From Actinomycetota bacterium (GTDB lineage: Bacteria; Actinomycetota; Actinomycetes; S36-B12; UBA5976): a stretch of 52,208 nt of DNA. The stretch lies in the NCBI GenBank assembly GCA_947452755.1, contig CANGDT010000007.1, forward strand, positions 1 through 52,208, written 5' to 3'. The position numbers and the translations under genes are program-made. Positions 41,158 through 49,016 of this stretch are shown piece after piece (position 1 is the stretch's first letter; each line of letters starts with the position of its first letter). The notes below the pieces were generated by a model. That model saw nothing but the letters and a program-made list of their open reading frames with translations, had not been told where the DNA came from and searched no databases.

Positions 41158-42432
41158 TTAAGCAGACTTTTCGCGACGTTCACGCTTTGGTGCTTCGCGT
41201 GGAACAAGTGTTGGGTTGACGTTCTTCTTCACAACTTCGCCATTGATAACTACACGTGCCACATCTTCGCGACTTGGTACGTCGTACATCACTGAGAGCA
41301 ATACTTCTTCCATGATTGCGCGAAGTCCACGCGCACCAGTGCCACGCAGGATTGCCTGATCGGCAACTGCTTCTAGAGCATCCTGGGTGAATTCAAGTTC
41401 AACACCGTCAAGGTCAAAGAGCTTTTGGTATTGGCGCACCAGTGCGTTCTTAGGTTCGGTAAGAACCTTGACCAACGCTTCTTGGTCGAGTGAGCCAACT
41501 GAAGTAAAGACTGGAAGGCGACCAATAAATTCTGGAATCATTCCGAACTTCAGCATGTCTTCAGGCATCACCTGAGCAAAAATATCTTGCTCGCTTACTT
41601 CTTGGGCAAGGTCCACGGTGAATCCGAGGGACTTCTTGCCTACGCGCTGTTTGATGATTTCATCAAGGCCTGCGAATGCACCTGCCACGATGAACAACAC
41701 ATTTGAAGTATCAATCTGGATGAATTCTTGATGTGGGTGCTTTCGACCACCTTGTGGTGGAACTGAAGCTGTGGTGCCTTCAAGAATTTTTAGCAATGCC
41801 TGCTGGACACCTTCGCCCGACACATCGCGGGTGATCGATGGGTTTTCACTCTTACGAGCAACCTTGTCGATTTCGTCGATGTAGATGATTCCTGTTTCAG
41901 CCTTCTTGACGTCGTAGTCAGCGGCTTGAATAAGTTTCAGAAGAATGTTTTCTACGTCTTCACCTACGTAGCCGGCTTCAGTCAACGCTGTTGCGTCAGC
42001 GATTGCGAAAGGTACGTTCAGCATGCGCGCAAGTGTTTGTGCAAGCAGTGTCTTACCTGAACCAGTTGGGCCAAGCATCAAAATGTTTGACTTTGCTAGT
42101 TCAACGCTCTCGTCGCGTGTTGAGGAGTTTGCTTCGGCCTGTACTCGCTTGTAGTGGTTGTATACCGCTACTGAAAGTGAACGCTTTGCCAAGTCTTGGC
42201 CAATGACGTACTGGTCAAGGAACGAGTAGATTTCGCGAGGCTTGGGAAGTTCTTCCCAATCGAGCTTGACGGATTCGCCACGCTCTTCTTCGATGATCTC
42301 GTTACATAGGTCAATACATTCGTCACAGATATAGACAGCTGGTCCAGCAATAAGTTTCTTGACTTGCTTCTGGCTTTTGCCGCAGAAGGAACACTTGAGC
42401 AAATCGCCACCGGTTTCACCGATACGTGCCAT
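41158..42432 (-). CDS. clpX: ATP-dependent Clp protease ATPase subunit ClpX
   Basis: AAA+ unfoldase feeding ClpP1P2. 424 residues. N-terminal zinc-binding domain (CSFCGKSQ and CDECIDLC), Walker [13 protein letters not shown] near 125, Walker [10 protein letters not shown], and the IGF-like loop region (VGKKSLGF). ATG has a perfect AGGAGG. The 94-bp gap to clpP2 has a CCAGA-N5-TCTGG inverted repeat and a possible TAATTT -10, so clpX may have its own promoter. Confidence 0.98.
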   Translation of the reverse strand: MARIGETGGDLLKCSFCGKSQKQVKKLIAGPAVYICDECIDLCNEIIEEERGESVKLDWEELPKPREIYSFLDQYVIGQDLAKRSLSVAVYNHYKRVQAEANSSTRDESVELAKSNILMLGPTGSGKTLLAQTLARMLNVPFAIADATALTEAGYVGEDVENILLKLIQAADYDVKKAETGIIYIDEIDKVARKSENPSITRDVSGEGVQQALLKILEGTTASVPPQGGRKHPHQEFIQIDTSNVLFIVAGAFAGLDEIIKQRVGKKSLGFTVDLAQEVSEQDIFAQVMPEDMLKFGMIPEFIGRLPVFTSVGSLDQEALVKVLTEPKNALVRQYQKLFDLDGVELEFTQDALEAVADQAILRGTGARGLRAIMEEVLLSVMYDVPSREDVARVVINGEVVKKNVNPTLVPREAPKRERREKSA

Positions 42433-42526
42433 AGCGCACCTCCTGTTTAAAGTTTCCAGACCAAATCTGGCATTTCACCAAATTACCTTGCGTTTGCGCC
42501 AAATCTGTGGAGCAACGCCCGAGCGA

Positions 42527-43156
42527 CTAACTATTAAGTGGGACTCGGTTAGCAAGAACTTGGTCGATAATTCCGTATTCCTTAGCCATATCTGCAGTCA
42601 GAATCTTGTCGCGTTCGATGTCCTTGCGAATATCTTCAGGCTTCTTGCCTGTGTGCTTCGCGAAGATCCCTTCCATTTCGTCACGCATACGCATGATTTC
42701 GTTGGCTTGGATTTCGATATCTGAACCTTGACCGCCACCTTCGGTGTATGGCTGGTGAATCAGAACGCGGGCGTGTGGAAGCGCGTAACGCTTTCCTGGT
42801 GTTCCCGCAGCAAGAATGACAGCAGCAGCGGATGCTGCTTGACCTAAGCAAACTGTTTGCACATCACACTTGATGAACTGCATGGTGTCGTAGATTGCAG
42901 TCATCGCGGTGTACGAACCACCGGGTGAGTTGATGTAAATCTGAATGTCACGTTCTGGGTCGAGTGATTCCAACACGAGAAGCTGGGCCATGATGTCATC
43001 AGCTGAGGTGTCATCGATTTGTACGCCCAAGAAAATGATGCGCTCTTCGAACAGCTTTGCATAGGGATTGTATTCGCGAACACCTTGTGGGGTGCGCTCG
43101 ATGTAGCTCGGCAGAATGTAGCGCGATTGCGGTGCGTGGTTTGGATTAAGTGTCAT
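42527..43156 (-). CDS. clpP2: ATP-dependent Clp protease proteolytic subunit 2
   Basis: 209 residues from ATG 43156 ([22 protein letters not shown]), with AAGGGA upstream; the frame is open to 43318 within clpP1. Catalytic triad: Ser in [11 protein letters not shown], His in [10 protein letters not shown], Asp in [11 protein letters not shown]. In actinobacteria ClpP1 and ClpP2 form a mixed two-ring complex. It begins 10 nt after the clpP1 stop. Confidence 0.96.
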   Translation of the reverse strand: MTLNPNHAPQSRYILPSYIERTPQGVREYNPYAKLFEERIIFLGVQIDDTSADDIMAQLLVLESLDPERDIQIYINSPGGSYTAMTAIYDTMQFIKCDVQTVCLGQAASAAAVILAAGTPGKRYALPHARVLIHQPYTEGGGQGSDIEIQANEIMRMRDEMEGIFAKHTGKKPEDIRKDIERDKILTADMAKEYGIIDQVLANRVPLNS

Positions 43157-43166
43157 GTCGCTTCCC

Positions 43167-43802
43167 TTATGCCGTTCCGCCGGAACCGGCCACGTCGTTT
43201 GCGCTGCGCACAACATGGTCGACAAAGCCGTAGTCTTTTGCTTCTTCAGCGGTGAACCAACGGTCACGGTCTGAATCTTCGGTAATAGTTTCTGGTGTTT
43301 GACCCGTGTGTTCTGCAATCAGGTCAGCCATCTTCTTTTTGGTGTGATGCATCTGTTCAGCCTGAATCTTGATGTCTGAAGCAGTTCCACCGATACCACC
43401 TGAAGGTTGGTGCATCATGATGCGCGCGTTTGGCAATGCGTAACGCTTGCCTTCAGCGCCTGCACACAAAAGGAACTGGCCCATTGATGCGGCTAGACCC
43501 ATTGCCACGGTTGCAACGTCGTTCTTGACGAACTGCATGGTGTCGTAGATTGCCATGCCCGCACTGATGGATCCACCAGGTGAGTTGATGTAGAGGAAAA
43601 TATCTTTTTCTGGGTCGTCAGCTGCTAGTAGCAAGATCTGGGCGCAGATTGCATTTGCCATCTGGTCTTCGACCTGGGTACCGAGGAAAATAATGCGTTC
43701 GCGCAATAGTCGCTGGTACACGGAATCGTCGAAACCAGCACTCATGGGGCTAGTGCCGCGTGCTTGCGGGACCGATAGGCCCGGCACTTCGAAACTACTC
43801 AC
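43167..43802 (-). CDS. clpP1: ATP-dependent Clp protease proteolytic subunit 1
   Basis: 211 residues from GTG 43802, chosen because AAAGGAG ends six bases before it; GTG 43823 lies upstream of that site. Catalytic Ser in [11 protein letters not shown], His in IMMHQPSGG, Asp in [14 protein letters not shown]. First gene of clpP1-clpP2, preceded by a ClgR-type box. In most actinobacteria tig lies directly upstream; here a DUF222-HNH gene intervenes. Confidence 0.96.
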   Translation of the reverse strand: MSSFEVPGLSVPQARGTSPMSAGFDDSVYQRLLRERIIFLGTQVEDQMANAICAQILLLAADDPEKDIFLYINSPGGSISAGMAIYDTMQFVKNDVATVAMGLAASMGQFLLCAGAEGKRYALPNARIMMHQPSGGIGGTASDIKIQAEQMHHTKKKMADLIAEHTGQTPETITEDSDRDRWFTAEEAKDYGFVDHVVRSANDVAGSGGTA

Positions 43803-43834
43803 TGATGACTCCTTTAAAAACACCTTGTGTGTAA

Positions 43835-43840
43835 ACAGTA
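43835..43840 (-). promoter_or_regulatory. Candidate -10 of clpP1-clpP2 (TACTGT)
   Basis: TACTGT on the minus strand, 32 bp before the clpP1 GTG. No good -35 is found 16-18 bp upstream, which fits an activator-dependent promoter. The ClgR-type box centre would be about 59 bp upstream of the predicted start. Confidence 0.45.
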
Positions 43841-43878
43841 AGGGGTGCTGCTGTCACGGCGCAGTCCGACATGGCTTT

Positions 43879-43896
43879 GTTCGCTGTCGGCGTGGT
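43879..43896 (-). promoter_or_regulatory. ClgR-type operator upstream of clpP1-clpP2
   Basis: The minus strand reads ACCACGCCGACAGCGAAC, matching every position of the ClgR consensus reported for corynebacteria (WNNWCGCYNANRGCGWWS, recalled from the literature). ClgR activates clpP1-clpP2 in this phylum. The clgR gene is not in the window. Confidence 0.7.
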
Positions 43897-43912
43897 ATTT
43901 GGCGACACAATT

Positions 43913-45373
43913 TCACAGCGGGATGGGATTGAATAATCGTTCAATTGCCCTATCAACAACTTCTTCGCTGAGCGTATACATGTGCGCTTGTGAATCCGTT
44001 ACTGGTCGCGCATGATCGACAGGTTGATTTCCTGAGGGCAGAGACCAGTTGGCATTACCTTGCGAATCCAATGCGTAGCTCCACCCGCCGAATGTTTTAA
44101 GTAAATGGTGCCGTCGACAAAGACTTGCCAGGTTACTCACTGTAGTTTCCCCGCCTTCATCCCACGGAACTATGTGATCAACATCGGCGAACTTTGCCGA
44201 CCGATTACATCCCGGTGCCCGACATACTTTGTCGCGCCGTTTCACATGATCATTAAGTGCAGCGGGTGGTCGATAAGTTTTACGACCAAATTCCAGCAAT
44301 GTTCCATCAATTGGATCAACCAAAATCCGGCGGAGTCGCGAGTCAGGAACAAGATTGCGCACTTGTTGTGCTGAAAGCATCAAATCAGTTCCGAAAATAT
44401 CTGCTGGCATTTCACTGTTGCCGAGAAGCGCATCCACACCAACAACAATTTGCACTTCAGCCACTTGATTGCGTTTTTCTGGCGATAAATCGCTAGTTCC
44501 ATCAATCAATGTCACAAATGCATCGGCCATTCGATTACGGCTTGAACCCTGAAGCGAATCATCGTTCTTGGCACAATGCTCGAGAACATTCCACACACGT
44601 GCAGCTTCAAGCACTGGAAGGTTTGCCTGAATGGTTGCCATACCATCGCCGGTTTCCCACATTTCAATTCCACGATCCTGTCGCGCAATTTCGTGGCGTT
44701 GCTCTGCGTCGACTGGCGCGAGCATAGCCAAAGCGCGCTGGACCTTCTTACGTAACTGTGACGTTGACGATTCCGATGCACGCAACAACACAAATGCCTC
44801 GTACCGCCGCATCAACGAACCAAAAGCCTCATCCGCAAAATTCGGTTGCCCCACACGAACGTGCAAACTGGACGCACCCTCCGAAATAATTCGTGCTTTA
44901 AAGTCCGAAATACGCCCACATTCTAGATATTCGAAAGTTTCGGGCAATGCGGCAAGAAGCATCCGAGAATGTTCCGCCAGCAACATACCTGCGTTACTCG
45001 AAATGTTTAAATGCGCAGCCAACGCACACGCATGCACATCAGTGATCTGGCGAGAACTAGAACGCGTTGAATCAGACAGCGTTTCCGAGACTTCCCCAAC
45101 AGCTGCAACAACAAGTTTGGCCTTAGCGGACTCGGCCCAAGCAATCAGTCGATCGACATCAGCGATGGCATCAAAAACTTTGTCTTGCGACAAACGCATA
45201 GCTCGATCCGCAGACCACACAATCGAATCGACAAGCCCCGGACCAAGACTTCTCACAGGTCGCACATTAAGAGGCCAACTAGTGGCATCCGCAGTTGAAC
45301 CACACACACGCGGAAACCCCGTAAACCGGACCCGCGCGTCCAATTCAATAGACGAAGTACCTGAGAAATGCAT
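43913..45373 (-). CDS. DUF222 protein with C-terminal HNH endonuclease domain
   Basis: 486 residues, of the family that includes mycobacterial 13E12-repeat proteins. The DUF222 region covers about residues 60-370. The HNH module is near the C-terminus: CRAPGCNRSAKFADVDHIVPWDEGG, split as two CxxC-like ligands, then DVDHIVPW and NLASLCRRHH. ATG 45373 lies six bases after TATGTT, which is inside a perfect LexA box. It interrupts the usual tig-clpP1 neighbourhood and has AT-rich upstream DNA, suggesting insertion. Role unknown; DNA-damage induction is predicted. Confidence 0.88.
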   Translation of the reverse strand: MHFSGTSSIELDARVRFTGFPRVCGSTADATSWPLNVRPVRSLGPGLVDSIVWSADRAMRLSQDKVFDAIADVDRLIAWAESAKAKLVVAAVGEVSETLSDSTRSSSRQITDVHACALAAHLNISSNAGMLLAEHSRMLLAALPETFEYLECGRISDFKARIISEGASSLHVRVGQPNFADEAFGSLMRRYEAFVLLRASESSTSQLRKKVQRALAMLAPVDAEQRHEIARQDRGIEMWETGDGMATIQANLPVLEAARVWNVLEHCAKNDDSLQGSSRNRMADAFVTLIDGTSDLSPEKRNQVAEVQIVVGVDALLGNSEMPADIFGTDLMLSAQQVRNLVPDSRLRRILVDPIDGTLLEFGRKTYRPPAALNDHVKRRDKVCRAPGCNRSAKFADVDHIVPWDEGGETTVSNLASLCRRHHLLKTFGGWSYALDSQGNANWSLPSGNQPVDHARPVTDSQAHMYTLSEEVVDRAIERLFNPIPL

Positions 45374-45376
45374 GTA

Positions 45377-45392
45377 TCGAACATATGTTCGA
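45377..45392. promoter_or_regulatory. LexA (SOS) box overlapping the leaderless -10 of the DUF222-HNH gene
   Basis: TCGAACATATGTTCGA is a perfect 16-bp palindrome, and its core fits the Gram-positive/actinobacterial SOS consensus CGAACRNRYGTTYG. On the minus strand its TATGTT (45380-45385) is a TANNNT hexamer exactly six bases before the ATG, so bound LexA would cover -10 and +1. Confidence 0.85.
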
Positions 45393-45461
45393 ATAAAAGA
45401 AAAAGCAATAGTTTTTCCAAAACTTTTTAAAAAAATATTTCGCCTACAACGAACACAAAAT

Positions 45462-45504
45462 CACAACAAAAAAGTGGCCCCAGCAAAACCCGCCAGAGCC
45501 ACTT
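45462..45504 (-). terminator. Intrinsic terminator downstream of tig
   Basis: Minus strand: AAGTGGC, 19-nt partly paired loop, GCCACTT, then a T-run (TTTTTTGTTG counting the stem end). It lies about 53 bp after the tig stop and would isolate the SOS-controlled gene from tig transcription. The remaining 70 bp up to the LexA box are AT-rich without other signals. Confidence 0.7.
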
Positions 45505-45516
45505 CCATGAAAATTT

Positions 45517-45572
45517 CTATTCGTCTGCTTCGCGGTGCTTATCCGCTTCTCGCAGACTATTCGTCTGCTTCG
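45517..45572. repeat. 16-bp direct repeat at the 3' end of tig
   Basis: CTATTCGTCTGCTTCG occurs at 45517-45532 and again at 45557-45572, 40 bp apart. The second copy encodes the C-terminal EADE-stop of trigger factor. The first is non-coding. A local duplication or an insertion scar are both possible. Confidence 0.85.
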
Positions 45573-46891
45573 AAGTTTTCCTCATCTGAAGACGCATCAA
45601 AGGCAGCATCAACTTCGTCATCTGACTGATCCCCACGAAGGACAACATTCAGATCAATAGCCTTGCCGGACTTGTCCACAACCTGTACTGATTCAAGAAC
45701 AGTTGCCAAAGCCTTAGCGCGACGAACCTCAGCAATAGCTGCCTCAATCTGACCAGCCTGAACAAGTTCATTAGCGAACTGATCCGGTGACATTCCATAA
45801 CGCTGTGATTCCTGGATGAGCCACTGAGACAATTCAGAATCGTTAATCTGAACATCTTCAGTTTCAGCAATCTTGTCGAGCACAATACGAGTCTTCAGAC
45901 CAGTGCGAACGTTTGATTCAAACTCAGCCTTATGAGCTTCGTCGCCGTGACCATCTGCGAAATGCTGTTCAACTTCGTCAGTGATTGCGCCTTCGGGAAC
46001 ATCCATCTTGATAGCGCCAAGAAGTTCATCCTGAACAAGTTCGCGAGCCTGGTACGCCTGCTCAACTAGACGCAAACGACCAAGGCGGGTACGAACGTCT
46101 TCGCGCAGTTCACCAATAGTGTCAAACTCGCTGGCCATCATTGCGAATGAATCATCAGCATCTGGAAGTTCACGTTCGCGAACCGCAGTAACAGTTACTT
46201 CAACTTCAACCTGCTTGCCGGTGTATTCACCTGCAGTCGGCGTGAATACGAAGGTGCGAACATCGCTGGCCTTTGCACCGCGAACTGCTTCATCAAAACC
46301 TGGAACCATGCTGTCCGAGCCAACTTCATAGCTGAGCGCGTTTGCTGTGATGTCATCAACAGCAACACCTTCGAACGAACCACGAAGGTCAACAAGAACA
46401 GTGTCAGTATCGCGGGCTTCGCGTTCCACTGGCTTTAGTGAACCAAAACGGGCACGCAACGCAGTGAGTTGCTCTTCAACTTGCTCTTCAGTTACTTCAG
46501 CGTTGTCAACAACTACCTTGAGGTCGCTGTACTTTGGCAGATCAAATTCTGGGCGAATGTCGAGCTCGGCGGTGTAGATAAGGCCGGCTTCTTCATCAAG
46601 CTGGGTCACGTCAACATTTGGGCGGCTGAGCTGAACAATGTCGTTTTCGATCAGTGCCTGGGCAAGTGTTGAAGGAATGGCGTCGTTCACTGCTTCTTCA
46701 AGCACAACTGCGCGACCTACACGCTGGTCGATGATGCGAGCAGGAATCTTGCCCTTACGGAAACCGGGAATGTTCACCTGTGAAGCAATGCGCTTGTATG
46801 CCTCGTCCATGCTTGGCTGGAGGTCTGCGAATGGGACCTCGATGGTGAGCTTGACGCGGGTTGATGAGAGTTTCTCGACTGCAGCCTTCAT
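45557..46891 (-). CDS. tig: Trigger factor
   Basis: Ribosome-bound chaperone. 444 residues. The ribosome-binding signature GFRKGKIP is at 43-50, the FKBP-type PPIase domain about 155-235 (DTVLVDLRGSFEGVAV), then the helical arm domain and an acidic tail. ATG follows GAGGAG. A GC-rich hairpin (46913-46938) lies between the tRNA-Pro gene and this site. Confidence 0.96.
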   Translation of the reverse strand: MKAAVEKLSSTRVKLTIEVPFADLQPSMDEAYKRIASQVNIPGFRKGKIPARIIDQRVGRAVVLEEAVNDAIPSTLAQALIENDIVQLSRPNVDVTQLDEEAGLIYTAELDIRPEFDLPKYSDLKVVVDNAEVTEEQVEEQLTALRARFGSLKPVEREARDTDTVLVDLRGSFEGVAVDDITANALSYEVGSDSMVPGFDEAVRGAKASDVRTFVFTPTAGEYTGKQVEVEVTVTAVRERELPDADDSFAMMASEFDTIGELREDVRTRLGRLRLVEQAYQARELVQDELLGAIKMDVPEGAITDEVEQHFADGHGDEAHKAEFESNVRTGLKTRIVLDKIAETEDVQINDSELSQWLIQESQRYGMSPDQFANELVQAGQIEAAIAEVRRAKALATVLESVQVVDKSGKAIDLNVVLRGDQSDDEVDAAFDASSDEENFEADE

Positions 46892-46912
46892 GGCACTCCT
46901 CTTAGATGAGTA

Positions 46913-46938
46913 GAGCCCGCCCCCGAGAGGGCGGACTC
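46913..46938 (-). other. GC-rich hairpin between tRNA-Pro and tig
   Basis: GAGTCCGCCC, six-base loop, GGGCGGGCTC on the minus strand: 10 bp with one G-U. No T-run follows. It could be a tRNA trailer structure, a weak terminator, or a leader element of tig. Confidence 0.5.
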
Positions 46939-46945
46939 ACTATGT

Positions 46946-47021
46946 TGGTCGGGGCGGAGAGACTCGAACTCTCGGTCTCCTGCTCCCAAAGCAGGCGCGC
47001 TAGCCACTACGCTACGCCCCG
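46946..47021 (-). tRNA. tRNA-Pro (anticodon UGG)
   Basis: A full cloverleaf can be drawn: acceptor CGGGGCG/CGCCCCG, anticodon stem CCTGC/GCAGG with loop TTTGGGA, giving anticodon TGG (complement of 46986-46988). The T arm is GAGAG-TTCGAGT-CTCTC. The 3' CCA is encoded (46946-46948). A TAGACT hexamer at 47036-47041 lies 14 bp upstream and is a likely -10. Confidence 0.95.
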
Positions 47022-47035
47022 ATCTAACGTGTTGA

Positions 47036-47041
47036 AGTCTA
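47036..47041 (-). promoter_or_regulatory. Likely -10 box of the tRNA-Pro gene (TAGACT)
   Basis: The same hexamer used by gatC, iscS and glyA, placed so that transcription would start about 8 nt before the tRNA 5' end. The -35 region is weak. Confidence 0.4.
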
Positions 47042-47061
47042 GTGGGACTTGGGTGAAAACA

Positions 47062-47091
47062 GAAAATTGAGGGACGGTCCTGTTGATTTTC
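47062..47091 (-). terminator. Possible terminator after tRNA-Gly
   Basis: On the minus strand GAAAAT pairs with ATTTTC and an inner GGAC with GTCC; TGTTTTC follows. It lies between the two tRNA genes. The pairing is interrupted, so this is tentative. Confidence 0.4.
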
Positions 47092-47128
47092 CCGAGGGTT
47101 CGCGGCGGGGCCGTTTCGAACATGTGAG

Positions 47129-47199
47129 AGCGGGTGACCGGGATCGAACCGGCATGGCCAGCTTGGAAGGCTGGGGCTCTACCATTGAGCTACACCCGC
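47129..47199 (-). tRNA. tRNA-Gly (anticodon UCC)
   Basis: Cloverleaf with acceptor GCGGGTG/CACCCGC, D arm GCTCAATGGTAGAGC, anticodon stem CCAGC/GCTGG and loop CTTCCAA (anticodon TCC, complement of 47165-47167), T arm CCGG-TTCGATC-CCGG. 71 nt; CCA is not encoded. Confidence 0.95.
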
Positions 47200-47200
47200 A

Positions 47201-47221
47201 TGCCTTCAACTTTCGAAGGCA
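47201..47221 (-). other. 7-bp hairpin between the permease gene and tRNA-Gly
   Basis: TGCCTTC, seven bases, GAAGGCA, ending one base before the tRNA-Gly 5' end. No T-run. It may be a processing signal if the tRNA is read through from the permease transcript. Confidence 0.4.
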
Positions 47222-47269
47222 GTCATTACCTTATCTCACGGTTTTGTTTCCGTGAAAACGCCCTTGCGC

Positions 47270-48784
47270 TTACTCCACTAATTCGGGGTCGCGTACTAGT
47301 TCAGAGCGGGTCTTGCCGCCCATGATGTAGAACACGATTCCGACGAGGAGTGTTACGCCGATCGCGATGAATGCGTATGAGGTGAATGCTGTTCGGGTGA
47401 CGCCTTCAGGTAGCGCACTGTCGTCAAGGATGTGCCCGTTGGTGAATATGCCGGGGAAGATTCCTGCGATGGTTGCGATTGCTGACCACATTGTTGTGAT
47501 CACTGCACATACCCATACGCCTGCCATTCCTCCTGGAACTTTGTATGGGCGTTCCACGTTCGGGTGGCTCTTACGGAGTTTGATGAGTGAAGGGAAAATG
47601 ACGAGGTAGCTGATTGTGGTGAAGAGCAGCACGATGCCGATCATGATGTTGAACGCTTGTGCGGTACTGCCACCGCCAGCTTTTTCGGCGAAGACGAAGG
47701 CAAGTGTTGCGACGAGTCCTGAGATGTAGTTCACGTGTACTGGTGTGCCGAATCGTGACGAGAACTGACCAATCCACTTTGGTCCGGTTCCGTCGATGGC
47801 GGCGATTGCCTGCGCACGGTCGGCACCCATTAGCCATGAACTACCTGATGAGATCAGAGCAATGATGAACATGAATGCGACGAACTTGATCATGATTCCT
47901 GAAGCGCTTCCGTAAACACTGAATACGGTGTCGACTGCGTCTAGGAATGCGGAGACACCTTTGCCTTTGATGTCTTCGGGTGGGATAACACAGACGATTG
48001 CCAGGATTGGCAGGCCGTACAGAAGGATTGATGTGATCATTGCGCGAAGAACTGTGTAGGGCACATCTTTTTGTGGGTTTTTCATTTCATCGCCAGCTGA
48101 GCTTGGCAATTCAAATCCGACCAAGTTGTAGAACAACAGCGGGGTGAGTGCGATGAAGCTGGCCCATGTTGGGCTCCATGTTGCACCAGCTGGCAAATGC
48201 AGGCCGTGCTTTACTGCGTAGATCAATGTGGTGATTGAGAAAGTGCCGATCATGATGAGTCGGCTGAAGGCACCGAGTGTTGGGATCCATTTACCTACAC
48301 CGAACGAGAGGATTGCGGTCCACACTGAGAACCAAATGAACACTAAACCGATGATGAGGCCTACGTTGCTGCCGTCGGCGAAGTGCCAAAAGTAATTTTG
48401 AATTGCCGAGATGCATAACAGTGCAAGAGTTGCACCGATCCAGACTGGGTTTGCGAACCAGTAGAAGATTGCGTTTAGGCCTGCGACTTTTCGTCCGAAA
48501 GCCATGCGGGTCCAAATGTATGGTCCGCCTTCTTCGGGGAATGCGGCGCCGAGTTCAGCGGTGAGCAGACCGTATGGAACGAAGAAGAAAATACACAGGA
48601 AGATTAGCCACAAGAATCCTTGGGGACCAGCAGATGCCACTTGTCCGAGGGTGTCGACGCCAACGATGGTGCACAAGAGGAAGAAGAAAATATCAAAGCG
48701 ACCAAAGTGTTGGCGTAGCTTTGCTTTTTCTACAAGTGAGGCCGCGGTGATTAAGCCTGATTCATCTACTTGTTCGTTTGCCAT
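47270..48784 (-). CDS. APC-superfamily amino acid/amine permease
   Basis: 504 residues, 12 predicted membrane helices. The helix-1 segment FFLLCTIVGVDTLGQVASAGPQGF has the family's glycine-containing break, and ELGAAFPEEGGPYIW follows helix 2. ATG 48784 has GGGAGG. It is divergent from a copper amine oxidase, so amine or aromatic amino acid uptake is a reasonable guess; substrate not shown. The C-terminus ends in a charged tail (RSELVRDPELVE). Confidence 0.88.
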   Translation of the reverse strand: MANEQVDESGLITAASLVEKAKLRQHFGRFDIFFFLLCTIVGVDTLGQVASAGPQGFLWLIFLCIFFFVPYGLLTAELGAAFPEEGGPYIWTRMAFGRKVAGLNAIFYWFANPVWIGATLALLCISAIQNYFWHFADGSNVGLIIGLVFIWFSVWTAILSFGVGKWIPTLGAFSRLIMIGTFSITTLIYAVKHGLHLPAGATWSPTWASFIALTPLLFYNLVGFELPSSAGDEMKNPQKDVPYTVLRAMITSILLYGLPILAIVCVIPPEDIKGKGVSAFLDAVDTVFSVYGSASGIMIKFVAFMFIIALISSGSSWLMGADRAQAIAAIDGTGPKWIGQFSSRFGTPVHVNYISGLVATLAFVFAEKAGGGSTAQAFNIMIGIVLLFTTISYLVIFPSLIKLRKSHPNVERPYKVPGGMAGVWVCAVITTMWSAIATIAGIFPGIFTNGHILDDSALPEGVTRTAFTSYAFIAIGVTLLVGIVFYIMGGKTRSELVRDPELVE

Positions 48785-48847
48785 TTCGGCCTCCCAATTC
48801 ACATTGGTTGTTGTTCACCAAATGGGCGAACTAACTAATTAGGCACG

Positions 48848-48876
48848 AGACTATTGACCTGACGGTAATTTGTCAG
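48848..48876 (-). promoter_or_regulatory. Sigma-70-like promoter of the permease with overlapping inverted repeat
   Basis: Minus strand: CTGACA (-35, 48871-48876), 17-bp spacer, TAGTCT (-10, 48848-48853). An inverted repeat CTGAC-N8-GTCAG (48859-48876) overlaps the -35 and spacer, and a second one, TTGC-N5-GCAA, is at 48882-48894. This suggests a repressor-controlled gene. The regulator is not adjacent. Confidence 0.6.
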
Positions 48877-49016
48877 AGATTTTGCGAATTGCAACACAAT
48901 TCGACCAATAATGTCCGTTTTGTGGGTTCTTTAACTGCGATTTTCCGCAAACGACTCCCCCGCATTTGTCGGCATTCATAAACTCGGAGAAAACCAAACC
49001 TTTAAAGGAACTTTCC

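Noticed and set aside
44631-45629. A 332-codon open frame antisense to the DUF222-HNH gene
   Set aside because: It has no recognisable domain, crosses into the tig 3' end and terminator, and lies opposite a gene with a clear HNH motif and promoter. Long antisense frames are expected from the codon bias.
47114-47127. CGAACATGTGAGAG as a second LexA box
   Set aside because: Only the left half fits; the right half lacks GTTCG and no gene start follows.
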